Notes: a model not told the origin generated them from the letters alone. A stretch of 64,000 nt of DNA from Purpureocillium takamizusanense (GCF_022605165.1 NC_063070.1:2728001-2792000), one strand, 5' to 3'. Numbered from the stretch's first letter, positions 1 through 12,200 are shown. Made by a program: numbers and translations.

Positions 1-614
1 CGCTCCCCGCCGCCGTCGCCTGCAACTCGCCCTGGATGGACGTGACGCACAGCTCGCCCCTGTTCGAGGGCTCCGACCCTCACCCCTTCGACTACCTCCC
101 CAAGCCCGCCATCTCGGCCCGCGGCAAGATCGTGCCCTGCGACGTCTGGCCCGCCAAGCCGCCGCGCAAGTTCCTCTACGCCGCCGACGCCGCCGTCGCG
201 CACCCGCTCGTCTCGCCCATCACGGCGCGCAGCTGGGCCGGCGCGCCGCCCGTCTACATGTGCACGGGCTGGGAGCTGCTGGGCTTCGAGGACCGCTTCT
301 TCGCCAAGCGCCTGGTCGGCGACGGCGTGCGCGTCGTCTTCGAGGACTACGAGGCGATGCCGCACTGCTTCGCCCTGATCCTGACCAAGACGCCCAACGC
401 GCGCCGCTGCTTCGACGCCTGGAGCGCCTTCATCAGGCGCGCCGTCGACGATCCGGCCGGGATCGAATCCTCGGCGACAGGCATCCGCGCGCGCACGCTC
501 GAGGAGGTGACCCTGCGGTTCGACAACCTAAGCGACATGACGTACGGGGAGTACTGCGACCGCATGGTCCGCAAGGCGCGGGAGACGCCCATGCGGGCCA
601 TTGCCAAGCTATAG
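1..614 (+). CDS. Alpha/beta hydrolase (fold-3 type), C-terminal part, 5' end outside window
   Basis: The reading frame is open from base 3 to the TAG ending at 614, so the first ATG at 36 is internal and the gene starts before the window. The visible ~204 residues look like the C-terminal third of an alpha/beta hydrolase: an acid-loop region (CTGWELLGFEDRFFAKRL) followed about 30 residues later by the catalytic-histidine region (YEAMPHCFALIL). This order and spacing fit lipase/esterase-like hydrolases of the fold-3 family, which cleave esters or lactones. The nucleophile elbow (GxSxG) must lie upstream, so activity cannot be judged and substrate is unknown. The gene converges on the CAP-protein gene, with 484 bases between the stops. 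Confidence 0.75.
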   Translation, partial: LPAAVACNSPWMDVTHSSPLFEGSDPHPFDYLPKPAISARGKIVPCDVWPAKPPRKFLYAADAAVAHPLVSPITARSWAGAPPVYMCTGWELLGFEDRFFAKRLVGDGVRVVFEDYEAMPHCFALILTKTPNARRCFDAWSAFIRRAVDDPAGIESSATGIRARTLEEVTLRFDNLSDMTYGEYCDRMVRKARETPMRAIAKL

Positions 615-1098
615 CATAGACGCGGAGCCGCCGTCTTATTACCCGCCAAGGCAGGGGACAAGAGGCGAGTGGCGTGTTACTGCATGAAACGATGGTAGCG
701 AAGGAGTATTAGCTGCTTGCACGCTCATGGCACATCGATCATTGAAGACGGTCCGACTTTGGAAATCATCATTTGGCAAATGAGTTTTTAGCTCTGTCGG
801 GCGCTCAGGCAAGCTGAGCTCATAGCAGTTGAGCCGATAGAAGCAGGTCACGTCGTGCAAGTTTTGGATATATAAGCGGCATCACATACAAGACAAATTT
901 CCAAGATGTTCGTCATCTAATCCCAAATTCAGGACTATATAATGAGCCCGTGACAAAGGGAACAAGGAAGGGCGAGCTGCCCCCCCCTTCACCCGTGGCG
1001 ACAGGGGCTCCGCAGCGAAGAATTAAAAAAGGGAAATAAGGCGTTGCACCCTTGTGACCTTGGCGATGGCGATGCTGCCAGTAGGCGAACATTGGGCC
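615..1098. other. Convergent 3' intergenic region
   Basis: These 484 bases lie between two stop codons. They hold only short unrelated open frames and an AT-richer stretch with TATATAAG near 870. I see no conserved gene or RNA; it should contain the two 3' UTRs. Confidence 0.6.
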
Positions 1099-2819
1099 TT
1101 ATTCCTGAGAGCGCCTGATCTTGGCGACCCTCTTGGACATTGAGTAGGACGCGTCAGGGCGCATAGGCGGCATGAGAACCGGGGCCGGCGGCTGGGGAAC
1201 AGGCTGAGCAGAACCGTCGCGCGCTGGGCCTCCCGCACCGCCAGGGGCACCCCCGGGGAAGGTCGGCGGCATGGGACCGCTTCCAGGCTGCCCGGGCTGC
1301 CCGGGACCGCCAGGCATCGTTGGGATCTCCGAGCCGTCCTCCCCGGCGCCACCGGGGAAGTTGGGCGGCTGCTGCGGTCCGGGGAACGGTGACTCCGTGC
1401 CTGTGGGCTCTCCGCCCGGGCCGTTCTTGGGGGGCAGCTTGTCTTGCCCGGGGAACGACGGGTCTGTGTCGACGGGCTCGTCGTCCTTGGGGCCCCCCTC
1501 CTCCGATCCCTCCTCTCCGGGGGAGGGCTGCTTCGTCTCCGTTGATCCTTCCTCCGGAAGATTCTCCTCAGGCGACTTCGTCTTGTCCTGGCCGGGCAGA
1601 GGCATGTTGCTGGGGCGCGGGCAGGGTCGTCGCCCGGGAGGAGCGGGAGGCTTCGGCAAGGTGTCGTGGCCCGAGTCGTCCTTGCCCTTGCCCTTGCCCT
1701 TGCCCTTGCCCTTGCCGTTGCCGGTGTCGCTGCCGCTGCCGCTGCCGTCGCCGCCGTCGTTAGGAGTAGGCTTGGGGCGGGTCTCGGGGCCGGGGAAGGT
1801 GTCCGAGGAGCCGGGGATCTCGTTGGACTCGTCGTTGTTGGAGCCGGGTTCGGTCCCGGAGCTCGGGTCAGAGGGGGGGGGGGTGTCATCGGGCCCGGTG
1901 CTGTCGCTCGAGTTGCGGCTTCCCGTGGGGGGCAGGACGTTCTTCTGGAACAGGGACGCAGCGTTACCTGGCATCAAACAACAATGGTCAGCAGCGGGCG
2001 AAGAGGGGAGCCTAACAACAACAACAACATCATCATCATCATCGACGACAAGAGGGTTCGCTGCTTACCGGGCGGGCTGTAGTTGCACACAGTCATCTTG
2101 CCGCTGCTGGGGCAAGAGTATATGGCGCAGCCGACATGGGTGGTGCTCTTCCAGACAATCTGAGTAAAGTGTCCCGTGGCCATGGAGAAGTCCCCAGAGG
2201 CGTAGTTGTACAGCGGCTCCTCCTTGTCGTACCACTCGTCCATGGCCTGCTTCATCTGTTGGACGGCGTCGCCGCTCTGGCCCGCGCTGCCCTTCTCGGG
2301 CGACGGCGAGCGGCCCTCGATGACGGCACCCCGCCCCCTCGGCACGAGGTTCATGCCTTGTCCTCCACCAGCTCCTCCAGGGCCCATCATGGCAGACATG
2401 TAGAGATTCTGGCCCACGCCCAATTCTTGCGCGTCGTGCTTCCTCTCGCATCTGTACTTGTGGTTGCTCGCCATGGTGGCGAGCTTCTCGTCCCACTGGA
2501 GCTTGCCGACCTTGTGCAGGCTTCGTTTCTCGTTGTGCATCCGGAGCGTCTCCTTGATGTACGTGCTGTCCGACTTGCCGGCGCCACCATCGCCGCCGGA
2601 CGACGACGGCGGGAGTCCTGCGTCGGGCAGGTTGCCCGCGGGGCCGCCCCGAGAGCCACCATTACCCTCCATCGGGCCCGAGGGAGCGAAGCTACGGCGG
2701 GTAACATCAGCGTGAGGAGCTCCGTCTACGCGCGCACCGCCCTCGATCGAGTTGGTCTCCCAGCCAGCAGGAAACGCCGCGACGAGGGGCAGCAAGGCGG
2801 TGAGTAGTGCAGAGCGCAT
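1099..2819 (-). CDS. Secreted CAP/SCP (PR-1-like) protein with long Pro/Gly/Lys-rich tail
   Basis: There are two exons, 2819-2069 and 1967-1099, giving about 539 residues. The intron starts GTAAGC, ends CAG, and carries AAC and ATC microsatellites. An N-terminal signal peptide (residues 1-15) is followed by a Gly/Ser linker and a CAP domain at about 87-252, with HNEKRS, GHFTQIVWKSTTHVGCA and CNYSPPGN. The last motif is CAP signature 2 and is completed only across the splice, which supports the model. CAP proteins act outside the cell; fungal members bind sterols or lipids or act at host or microbe interfaces. The tail (~253-539) is disordered, rich in P, G, S, D and E, and includes a run of Gly-Lys dipeptides. 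The domain call is firm; the role is unknown. Confidence 0.88.
1681..1716. repeat. Hexanucleotide repeat (CTTGCC)6 coding Gly-Lys dipeptides
   Basis: Six perfect CTTGCC units on the + strand read as alternating Gly and Lys codons in the CAP gene on the - strand. Slippage at this site would change tail length by two residues per unit without breaking the frame. Confidence 0.9.
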
Positions 2820-5165
2820 CGTGTAGCGAAGAGTAAATGGGACTCTTTCTTCGGTTGTTTCGTACGGGTCTCGTGTGTATTTCCTCGAGGGAAAAGGGGT
2901 GAGGTGAATAGAACGCAAGCAGATAAAAAGAGGGGGGTGAATGAATGTGCGCGACAGACTGACTGGATCGCACAGCGAACGGCAAGGAGCGAGAGGGGAC
3001 ACACAACGAGCGGCGCTCAAGGAGTGACTGTCTGACTAGCAGATCGTGTTTGCCTGTTGTCGTGCAAACCTACATGCTACTGAGAAGAGAGAGAGAGAGA
3101 GCGCGCGAGGGGGGGGCAAGGAGAGGAGCCCGAATCTTAAATAACCCATGGCAGCTCGTGAGCTCATCGTGAGTGAAGCGGAACCCCCTATACACACTCT
3201 CTCACACTCTTCCAGCACACTCTCTCTCTCCCTTGTCCCTCCCCCAAGGGACACGTTTGTTATGCATTGATGCCGATATGGCCTGAGTGCCCCGACCCCT
3301 CCGGTATTTTCCTCCCACAAGGTCGGCCCACAGGGTCCAGCATCGACGTTATCCCCCCCCCCTTGCTCACGAGATTATTTCAGTCGCGGTCCAGCGGGAG
3401 GCGCAACATGCCGCGCGAGAGAGTCGCATGAATGAACCTCCATGCACCCAATAACTCTACGAGTATCATCGTGGCAGGAAGGCGGGGGGGAACGGCAGCT
3501 CGTCCGCCTGAGTCGCACGAGGAAAAGCGAACGAGGGATGTGCAATCTACTAGGAACGCAGCTGGGGCCCTCTTCGCTCCGCAAGAGAGTGGTCCCACGC
3601 GCCGCGACGAAGACGCAGCAATAACACACGCAAGAGTCTAGTCTAGTAACTAGAGTCGATGATATAGGGAGGGGGAGACACGGTAAGCATTGCCGACTCT
3701 CCGCGCAGGCGCTACGGACGAGGGTGAAGCCTGACGCGCTCCTCGTGGAGACGGGATGGCAGTCATTTTCTTCTTCTCAACAAGAAGGGGGAGGAGGATG
3801 GGGGGGTCCCCTGGTCGTCAATGCTTCTCGTGCAAAGCAGCCGGCAGATGGGGGTTTGCTCATCATCAATCCCTCAATGTGGGACATGACGTGGAGACGG
3901 AAGGACAAGGGGGACCCCCCCCCCCGCCTTCCCATCATTCGCTCCTGGAGGAATTCAAGTCGAAATGCCTCGTCGGTCAGCTGGCAGGAGACCGTATGTA
4001 TGCTTATTTACTAGGTACTAGCCCTCTCTCTATCCGATATAATGGGTCCGGCCTCTTGGTCGTCTTGGCGTCCGTCGCATGAATTTGGCGTCGACAAAAG
4101 GAGATGTGAAACAGGCTGAGCGGGGACGGGAGTGGGCGAAATGCATCTTAAAGGCCCAAAAGTCGACGTCAGGCCTCCTAGTCAGGACGACTCTGTTTTT
4201 TTCATATTAATACACAGATTGTGAAGAGATTTGCTACAATGCGCTGAAAAGGCTAGAAAGCGCGGGGCGGGCGCGCGTATGTAAGTTGTCCAAAGCTTTT
4301 AGCAAGTACGTTAGTAGTTATATAGACTACCATTTCGCCGAGCCCTTTAGTCCGCTACAATGGATAGATTGAAGACAAGCCCACTAATACTGCGTGCTGA
4401 CGAATATTGCGCCATCGTCCCACCTCCCAGCGCCGTTTCGTGTCTAGAGCAAGCCAAGTCTCTAGGAATCTTCGGATGACAGGGTCTGAACCCGTGTGTT
4501 CTAGAATCGCCGTTCCATGTGTGTGTGTGTGTGTATCTGACTGTGTGACGCGTAACAGGGTGAGCCAACTGGGCTAGTAGTAGGTCGGGCGGAAATCGGA
4601 CGTTTCAACTTGACAGCGTGGGAGCCCGCGACGCCGACACCACGCTCTGCGCACGATTGTTGACGCGTCAGTGAGATGGGATGGGCGGCGTTCAAGTTTA
4701 GGGTCACGGACTGGATGGAGCACCCGATGAAGCGCCGCACCCACCTAAGGTTGCGCATCATGTCCTCGGACGGGATACCGAATCGGGCTGTGCCGTGGCC
4801 GGTATCACTCGAATGCGCAGTTGAGACGAAACGAGGTTGAGCTCTGAGGTCGCTCCGAACACTTGACGCCGCCGATCCCCCGGCGGCCGTGTTGGTGCGT
4901 CTCGGCCAGCCGGAGCCGCTGCCGAAGACGGGTGGGGCCCGGAGGCGGCAGAAGCACATCTTTTAGCCAGGGGAAGAACGGATGAGGAAGGCGCGCCTGT
5001 CAGGCACGCCAGATCAGGCCAGGCACCTCTCCCTCCCTGTCGTTGGTCAATTTTCACTTTCGCCTGTGACACCACCATCATCACCATCACCACCACCACC
5101 ACCACCACCGAACGACGACAAGCACTTCCCCAGGTGTCGCATCCCCCCCCCTTCCTCCCTCCGCA
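2820..5165. other. Divergent intergenic region, no gene seen
   Basis: About 2.3 kb separate the starts of the CAP gene (-) and the DHCR24-like gene (+). I find GA-rich tracts around 3083-3110, C and G homopolymers, a (GT)8 microsatellite at 4519-4534, and a tRNA-like A-box/B-box pair on the - strand (about 4430-4600) that does not fold into a tRNA. Open frames here lack coding character. Both promoters should lie here. Confidence 0.55.
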
Positions 5166-6929
5166 ATGGAGCGCCACAAGCAGGCCGTCGGCAAAATCGC
5201 CGCCGCCGTGCGCGGCTTCTTCGAGCGCAAGGAGCCCTACCGCATCTTCCACGGCAGCACCAACAGCACGCGGCCCTCGGCCGGCGCCCGCGTCGTCGAC
5301 ATCAGCGCCCTCTCGCATGTCGTCTCGGTCGACCGCGCCGCCCGCACCGCCCTCGTCGAGCCCAACGTCCCCATGGACCGCCTCGTCGAGGCCACCCTGC
5401 GCGACGGCCTCGTGCCCCCCGTCGTCATGGAGTTCCCCGGCATCACCGCCGGCGGCGGCTTCGCGGGCACCGCAGGCGAGAGCTCCTCCTTCCGCCACGG
5501 CTTCTTCTGCGACACGGTCAACTTTGTCGAGATGGTGCTCGGCAACGGCGACGTCGTCCGCGCCGAACCCGGCGGCGGCGAGCGCGCCGACCTCTTCCGC
5601 GGGGCCGCCGGCGCCGTCGGCTCCCTCGGCGTCACCACCCTCCTAGAGCTGCGCCTCGTCGAGGCCAAGCGCTGGGTCCGCACCACGTATCACCGCACGC
5701 ACAGCGTTGCCGATGCCGTCGCCAAGATACAGCAGGAGACGCGCAACCCGCACAACGACTACGTCGACGGCATCCTCTTCTCCAAGGACCACGGCGTCGT
5801 CGTCACCGGCCAGATGACCGACGACAAGCCCGACGACGCCGCCGTCCAGACCTTTAGCAAGGCCTGGGACCCCTGGTACTACCTCCACGTCGAGGAGCGC
5901 ACCAAGAACCTGACGCCTGCGTCGCAATCCCCCTCCTCATCCGCCGCCGAAGAAAACTCTCCTTCCGATCCCAACCCGTCCTCCGCCGCCTCGACCTCAC
6001 CGGTAGCAGCAGCAGCAGCCACCACGTCCACCGCCGTCGACTACATTCCCCTCGCCGAGTACCTCTTCCGCTACGACCGCGCCGGCTTTTGGGTCGGCCG
6101 CCAGGGCTGGACCTACTTCAAGTACGTGCCCTTCAACGCCTTCTTCCGCTGGTTCCTCGACGACTTCATGCACACGCGCATGCTCTACCGCGCCCTGCAC
6201 GCCAGCGGCGAGTCCGCCCGCTTCGTCGTCCAGGACCTCGCCCTCCCCTACGCCAAGGCTGAGGAGTTTGTCGACTACACCGCCGAGGAGTTTGCCATCT
6301 GGCCGCTGTGGCTCTGCCCCCTCAAGCAGACCCTGCCGCCCACCTTTCACCCCTACACCGGCGAGACGGAGCCCGCCGCCGGGAGCGAGGCAGCCCCCGT
6401 CCCCAAGGACGTCCTCAACATCGGCCTCTGGGGCTGGGGCCCCGCCGACCACGAGCTCTTCATCAGCAAGAACCGCGCCCTCGAGGACAAGCTCGTCCAG
6501 CTCGGCGGCCGCAAGTGGCTCTACGCGCACACGTACTACTCGGAAGACGAGTTTTGGCGCGTCTACAACGGCCACGGCGAGGGCGCCAAGGTCTCTTCGT
6601 CTTCTCCCCCCTCTTCCGCCCCTACTACTTCCGCCGCTGCCGACGGCACCACCACTTCACCCTCCGACGCCTCCCCCACCCCCACAACCGTCACCACCAC
6701 CAAGGCCTGGTACGAGGCGCTGCGCAAAAAGTACCACGCCGAGACCCTCCCCACCGTGTACGACAAGGTGCGCATCGACGTCGAGGCCGCCCGCGCGCAG
6801 CGCGCCCAGTGGCGCATGTCCATGAAGAGCCGCTGGCCCGTCGGCGGCCTCTACGGCATCTGGAAGAGCATCCTGAGCGGCGACTATACCCTGCATCGCA
6901 ACGCCGCGTGGAAGCACAAGGGCGAGTGA
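5166..6929 (+). CDS. FAD-linked oxidoreductase, DHCR24/Delta(24)-sterol reductase-like
   Basis: One uninterrupted 587-residue frame starts at the first ATG after a C/T-rich leader. The N-terminal part (~20-175) is a PCMH-type FAD-binding domain: FHGSTNSTRP, VEPNVPMDRL, then EFPGITAGGGFAGTAGESSS and the segment ending in GNGDVV. This string is characteristic of the DHCR24/DIMINUTO family, which uses FAD and NADPH to reduce the sterol side-chain C24 double bond at the ER. The C-terminal half (YDRAGFWVGRQGW, LGGRKWLYAHTYYSEDEFW) also fits. Two Ser/Thr/Ala-rich inserts (~257-285 and ~478-510) look like disordered loops. Fungi make ergosterol with ERG4, so the real substrate here is uncertain. The gene faces ERG13. 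Confidence 0.85.
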   Translation: MERHKQAVGKIAAAVRGFFERKEPYRIFHGSTNSTRPSAGARVVDISALSHVVSVDRAARTALVEPNVPMDRLVEATLRDGLVPPVVMEFPGITAGGGFAGTAGESSSFRHGFFCDTVNFVEMVLGNGDVVRAEPGGGERADLFRGAAGAVGSLGVTTLLELRLVEAKRWVRTTYHRTHSVADAVAKIQQETRNPHNDYVDGILFSKDHGVVVTGQMTDDKPDDAAVQTFSKAWDPWYYLHVEERTKNLTPASQSPSSSAAEENSPSDPNPSSAASTSPVAAAAATTSTAVDYIPLAEYLFRYDRAGFWVGRQGWTYFKYVPFNAFFRWFLDDFMHTRMLYRALHASGESARFVVQDLALPYAKAEEFVDYTAEEFAIWPLWLCPLKQTLPPTFHPYTGETEPAAGSEAAPVPKDVLNIGLWGWGPADHELFISKNRALEDKLVQLGGRKWLYAHTYYSEDEFWRVYNGHGEGAKVSSSSPPSSAPTTSAAADGTTTSPSDASPTPTTVTTTKAWYEALRKKYHAETLPTVYDKVRIDVEAARAQRAQWRMSMKSRWPVGGLYGIWKSILSGDYTLHRNAAWKHKGE

Positions 6930-7522
6930 GTGCGTGCGTAGTACGTACGTAGCTGCCCCGAGGCTGAGGCCCCGTCATGCGTTCCCCATCTGATAGACCC
7001 ATATAACTACTACTCCTAGAGAACCTAGACTTGTATTTGTAACGTTATCACCTATATTTTTTTGTCACAACAAAGCGTCACGTCACGGCACGGCACGACG
7101 CGCTACTCTGGGGGGACGACATCATCGGAAATAAAAAAGCGAAAAGCTGCTCGTTACATTTCCGCTTTCGCGTCTCGATCTATAAGACGTCTTGAGAACC
7201 TTATCCTCCCTTTCCAGCGTAAATATGCGCGACGTCGTGCGCCGAGCCCATATATCTACACAAGCCGCGGCCCCGTCCACCTCAGGCACAGCCACGGCTC
7301 AATTAGAGGGCCCGCCCGTGTGCACCGACCCCGGCAGTCTATTGATACAGCAAGATGCTGCAATGCCCTTTTCCCGTAATGCGTCTACCTCGTCAAACAG
7401 TCGCCCCCCATACCGGCGGCCACTTGCGAGTCGCCGCGTATGCATTCCGCCGCGGACCAGTGCCCGTAGAGAATCCAAGTCTTCTGAGCGGTGTGGCAGA
7501 ACGTTCCTCCCGGAGAAACTCA
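6930..7522. other. Convergent 3' intergenic region
   Basis: 593 bases lie between the stops of the DHCR24-like gene and ERG13. They are AT-richer than the genes, with a poly-T run near 7055. No coding signal is seen; it should hold both 3' UTRs. Confidence 0.6.
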
Positions 7523-9221
7523 TTAGGCCTTGACCGAGTACTCGCGCTTGAACATGTCGTCAACCTTCTCCAGGTAGTAGGTGCCGGGAGCGATGGTGGA
7601 GGCGTCGCCCTTGGGGGTGTAGTCCTTCTGCAGGTGGGCCTGCTTGCGGAGGTCGCACATCTATCTCGATGGTCAGCATTAGCTCTCGCAGACGCGAGGG
7701 CGCAGCGCTCTAGGCTCTTACCTGGTCGTACGTCTCCGGGGGCACGCAGCGGCGGGCCTCGAGGCGGGCGGGAATGTCCAGGACCTTGGCGATGCTCTCA
7801 ACGCTGCCGTTGACGCGGAAGGACATGAAGCTGGAGGCCAGGCCGGAGCCGTAGCTGAAGAGGCCGATTCGCTTGCCCTCGAGGGCCTTGCTGTCGACGT
7901 AGCTGAGCAAGCTGGCGAGGCCGCCCCAGACGCTAGCGCAGTACATGTTGCCGCACAAGGTGGCTACCTGGATGCTGGGGTTGACGCGCTCCTGGAATCG
8001 CTTCTTGGTGAGACCCATGAAGGTCTTCTCGACGACCTTGTCGGTCAGAGACTTCTCGTAGTCCATGTCGCGCAGCTCTGGGGCGACCTCGGCGAAGGCG
8101 GGAACGTCGGCGTTCTGGAGGTAGTCGTGGTAGAGCAGGCGGCCGTACGACTTCTGGACGAGCTTGCAGGTCGGGGCGTGGAAGGCGAGGTAGTCGAAGC
8201 GGTCGAGAGGCGTCTTGGTCGAGTCGGCACCGTTAGCGCTGCCGTTGGCGACCTTGGCCTCGCGCCTGCAGTAGTCGCGGTAGGCGGCGTCGAGGGCCTT
8301 GGTGTAGCAGTTGAGCGAGTAGTGGCCGTCAACGTAGGGGTACTCGCTGGTGAGGTCGGGCTTGTAGAAGTCGTAGGCATGCTGCATGTAGGTGCCGCGC
8401 AGGCCAGGCTCCATGACAATGGGGGCGTTGGGGCCGATCAGCATGGCGACGGCACCGACGCCGCCGGTAGGGCGGGCGTTGCCCTTGGCGTAGAGGGCGA
8501 TGTCGCCAGCGACGACGATGGCGTCGCGGCCGTCCCAGGCCGAGGACTCGACCCAGTTGACGCTGTTGAAGAGAGCATTGGTGCCGCCGTAGCAGGCGTT
8601 GACGGTGTCGACGCCCTCGAGGTTGGTGTTGTCGCCGAAGAGCTGCATCAGGACCGACTTGACCGACTTGGACTTGTCGAGGATGGTCTCGGTGCCAACC
8701 TCGAGGCGACCGACCGAGTTGACGTCAATGTTGTAGTTTTTCAGCAGCTTGGATACGACAGTGAGGGACATGGAGTAGATGTCTATACGCGTTTTGTGCC
8801 GTCAGCACGCGACTGTGTCCCGGGCGGTTTGCCATAAGGAGGGGGTGGGCAGATTAGGCCTGCGCCGGCCCAACGGACGAAAAGGGGCGCGGTTGGAGCA
8901 AGGAGGAGGATGGGGGATAAACGCACCCTCGCGGTCGTCGCAAAAGGCCATCTTGGTCTGGCCAAGGCCAATGGTGTACTTGCCGGTGCTGACGCCATCG
9001 AACTTTTCGAGCTCGCTTTGCTCGACGTACTGCGGGAGAGGTGCTCGTGATCAGCGAAGTCGGCGGTTGAGGGGCAGGGGCGGCGCGGCCAATTTAGGGG
9101 TCGTGGGTGAGGGGCACACGGGGGGCGCAGGTTAACTGCAGGGAGGGAAGGGGGCACGTACCTGGCTGGGGAAGTAGATTTCGATGGCCTTGATGCCGAT
9201 GTTCTGCGGTCTGGAAGCCAT
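7523..9221 (-). CDS. ERG13: Hydroxymethylglutaryl-CoA synthase
   Basis: There are four exons: 9221-9162, 9029-8927, 8782-7722 and 7660-7523. All introns are GT-AG, giving 453 residues, close to the usual fungal length. The enzyme condenses acetyl-CoA with acetoacetyl-CoA to HMG-CoA, the second step of the mevalonate pathway to sterols and isoprenoids. Catalytic residues are all visible: Glu86 in [10 protein letters not shown], Cys118 in NACYGGT and His256 in [15 protein letters not shown]. The substrate-pocket stretch [20 protein letters not shown] is intact. The C-terminus ends in an acyl-CoA-synthase-like [15 protein letters not shown]. There is no organelle target sequence, so the product is cytosolic. 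It converges with a sterol-reductase-like gene. Confidence 0.97.
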
Positions 9222-12200
9222 GTTGAGAGGAATTGGGGGTTCGTGGTGGGAGGAAAGGATGCAATGGCGAGGAGAGGCGAGAGGGGGGACACGGGACGTG
9301 AACAGGAGGAACTCGGGGGGGAGGAGCAGGATATTATTATGGAGTCGCGAAGAGGGACGCTGGAGCGACTGGGGTGGGCAGAACGGAGGGCAGCTGCCGG
9401 GGGTTTCGTTGATTTTTTTCACCGCCCTTTTTTATGGGTAGGTTGGGCCGCATGTGCGTCCCGTCTGCTGGCAGCGCTCCAGAGAGAGCCACTGGGACGA
9501 GTGAGCAAGCAGTGGAGGCCCCGAGCGCCGTGGAAGCAAGCGACAGCACAACGAGCCCAGCGCACATCTGGTGGAGGATCCAATGGATAAGGCACTCCAG
9601 CACACACCAGGACAGTGGAGTACAAGGGGCACCACTGGTAGGTTAGTAGGTAGGTACAGGTACCTGCTAACGTTAGTACCGCTATTGTGGGGGCCAGAGG
9701 TCGCGCGCCGACCCACCCGGCGGGCAGCGGGGGCTGGGCTTCACGTCCCCCAGGGCATGATACTGGTCTACAGGTGCTAAGATAGGTACCTTAGTAAGTA
9801 CAGAGACAGTACTTGATACAGTGCAGTGCATTCACGGACGGTCACCTCACTTGAGTGAACCAGTATTGAGGCCTGGCTGAGCGCGCCCGGCTCCCCCACC
9901 CCTACCATCCGTGAAGTCCTTCCATGGCACGACAAACATCAGACGGCTGCTGGGAAGCGCGGGCATCTCCCAAGGTGGAGTGGGGGGCGCGCGGCGTGGA
10001 TGGACGAAACGGAGGGTTCGCCCGCATCGACGCGCCACCGTGAACACTGAAATGGACTGCCCGGATTGAATGTGGCATTCAAGGCATTGAGGGAAAGCCC
10101 CTCCCAGACACCCCTTTCGCTGCGCCATCCATGCCATCATCTTCCCCCGTCGTCATTGTCTCTCGACGTTTTGAATCCAAGACTAACTAACTACTAGATC
10201 ATCATGGGGTAGCATGCATGTGGCACAGCAGGAAGGGAGGTGCTCGCTCACGCACACCACCAGATCGGTGGGAAACCGAGTCCTTTTTTCCCGCGCGCCA
10301 TCGTTTGTCATCACCATCTTCACCCGTTGTCGGGTTCGTCTATTCGTCCGTTATCATCGTCGTCGTCGTCGTCGTCGTTCGACTCAGCCTCCTTTCCTCA
10401 CCATGACCCGTTTGCTACTAGCGGCGGATGGAGATTGCGCAAGCAACGCCGGCTTCACGCTGCGAGACGGCAAAGGATGCGCGGGGAAATCAGACCAGAT
10501 TCGATGGCTGTGCTGCGCGCCCTGTCCCTGTCGAGCTGACTGACTGATTGAATGACTGACTGAATAATTGACTGTTGTTGAGTTGAGCCGCTGACTTGAG
10601 AGAGAGTGTGTGTGACCGTGTCTCTGGTCGTTGTGGTTGTTGGGCCCAATGCTCGTCCCCGTCTCGTCCTTCCCCCCCAACCTCATCCACATCCTATCCT
10701 CATCTCCATCCCCCGTCCCCCGTCCCCCGTCCCCCATCCCCCATCCCCCATCCCCCATCCCATCTCACACCTGCTGGCGCAAGATCGAAAGAATTCGAAA
10801 TCTCCAACCCCCAGCTCCGCAGCCGCGAATCCGTCATCACCACCTCTGCATACTCCTACGTTTGTATCCCTCTGTACTCTATACCTTTCCATTTAATGTT
10901 TCATGTACCCGATTCGTCGCCACCACCACAACGCCGCCCGCTGCAGGTCCCGCGCAGGCTTCTTTCTCACTCGAACTCACTCTCTTATTACTCACTTTGC
11001 TCCGTGCTTGGCCCCCATGCACGTATGCCTGCCCCCTTGGCTCCAGCTTCGAACCGCGACCACGCGCATGGCCAAGTACACACCACCACACACCAATGGG
11101 CCGCCCCGAACACTAATATCACTTCGCCCGTAGTCTCCCATCGGGCTGCTGCAGCCGACGATTGACTCCAACCTGATCGGGCGTAACGGAGCTGCTCATC
11201 CATCTTTCGTGCCCCCCACCACTGCTTCTTTTCACGCCACTGCTCTTCACTGCACTATTACCCCCTCGACGACATGGGCAATCGTCAGTCGTGGCTGAGC
11301 CTTATTAGTAGTCGTGGACGCCGCGCATCATGCGCAAACGCCCCATGCAGCCAGACACTCAGCACAGCAGCGGCACAGAAAGCTGATGCCACCCAGCAAC
11401 TCGTCAACGAGCATTCGTCGGCCCTGAGCATGCATGACTGTACTACAGTACCCTGACGAAAAGAATTCTGTTCTGCGTACATGACGGATGCCTAGTCTAG
11501 TAAATGTGCTCACTCACAAACATCCACTCTCAGCATCCGCTCGACTCTTCTCGAAAGAGCCACTCCATCGGTCAACAACAAGCCAGTTGGCGAACCGAAG
11601 CTCGATGCCGCATCTCCGATCCCGTTTAGGACCCGCAAACCACCCCCCTCCCGGTCTCCGCTCGTAACTTTGTAGTCTGAGACGGATCTCCGAGCTGCAC
11701 CCTGATCCCGAGTCTGCTCGAGACGACGTTCGACCGCCGGTGCCGTACGCCAAGTACATGGGCAAGTCAGGAAAACTCATCCGAACCGACCTCCTCAGAG
11801 ACGGGCGCCGAGCCTCTAGTGCTACTAGGAGCACCCTTTTCCCCCACTGCTTCAGCCAAAAAAGGTCTTTCTTGCATGCGACTAGGGGTCCCGAGTCCAC
11901 AGTGGCCCAGCCACGCTCGACATCGCATCAGGTTTCAGGCTTTCGGGCGTGCAGGGTTCTTTAATCACGCACCGTGGCAGGCAGGATCTTATCAATCAGT
12001 CCCCGCTCGACCCGATCACCACCGAGAGTCGGAGCTAATAAGGAGAATGCTGTTCAGCCCAGCCCTGGTGGGGCCGCTTTTCTCCGACAACCGCCAAGTT
12101 ACCATCGCGTACGAGTGCGGGCGTTGTAGGTTTGTAGCGAGCAATTTTGCGATATGCCCCTTCTTCTCGTTGCCCCTGGCATGCGACTCGCGCACTCCTA

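Noticed and set aside
1271..2167. 298-codon plus-strand frame opposite the CAP gene
   Set aside because: Antisense of the Pro/Gly-rich tail and spans the CAP intron; repetitive composition only.
4430..4600. tRNA-like A box (TAGCCCAGTTGG) and B box (GGTTCAGACCC) on the minus strand
   Set aside because: The acceptor stem does not pair, the conserved A58 is replaced, and the anticodon arm is irregular with a CA microsatellite inside. At most a tRNA-derived remnant.
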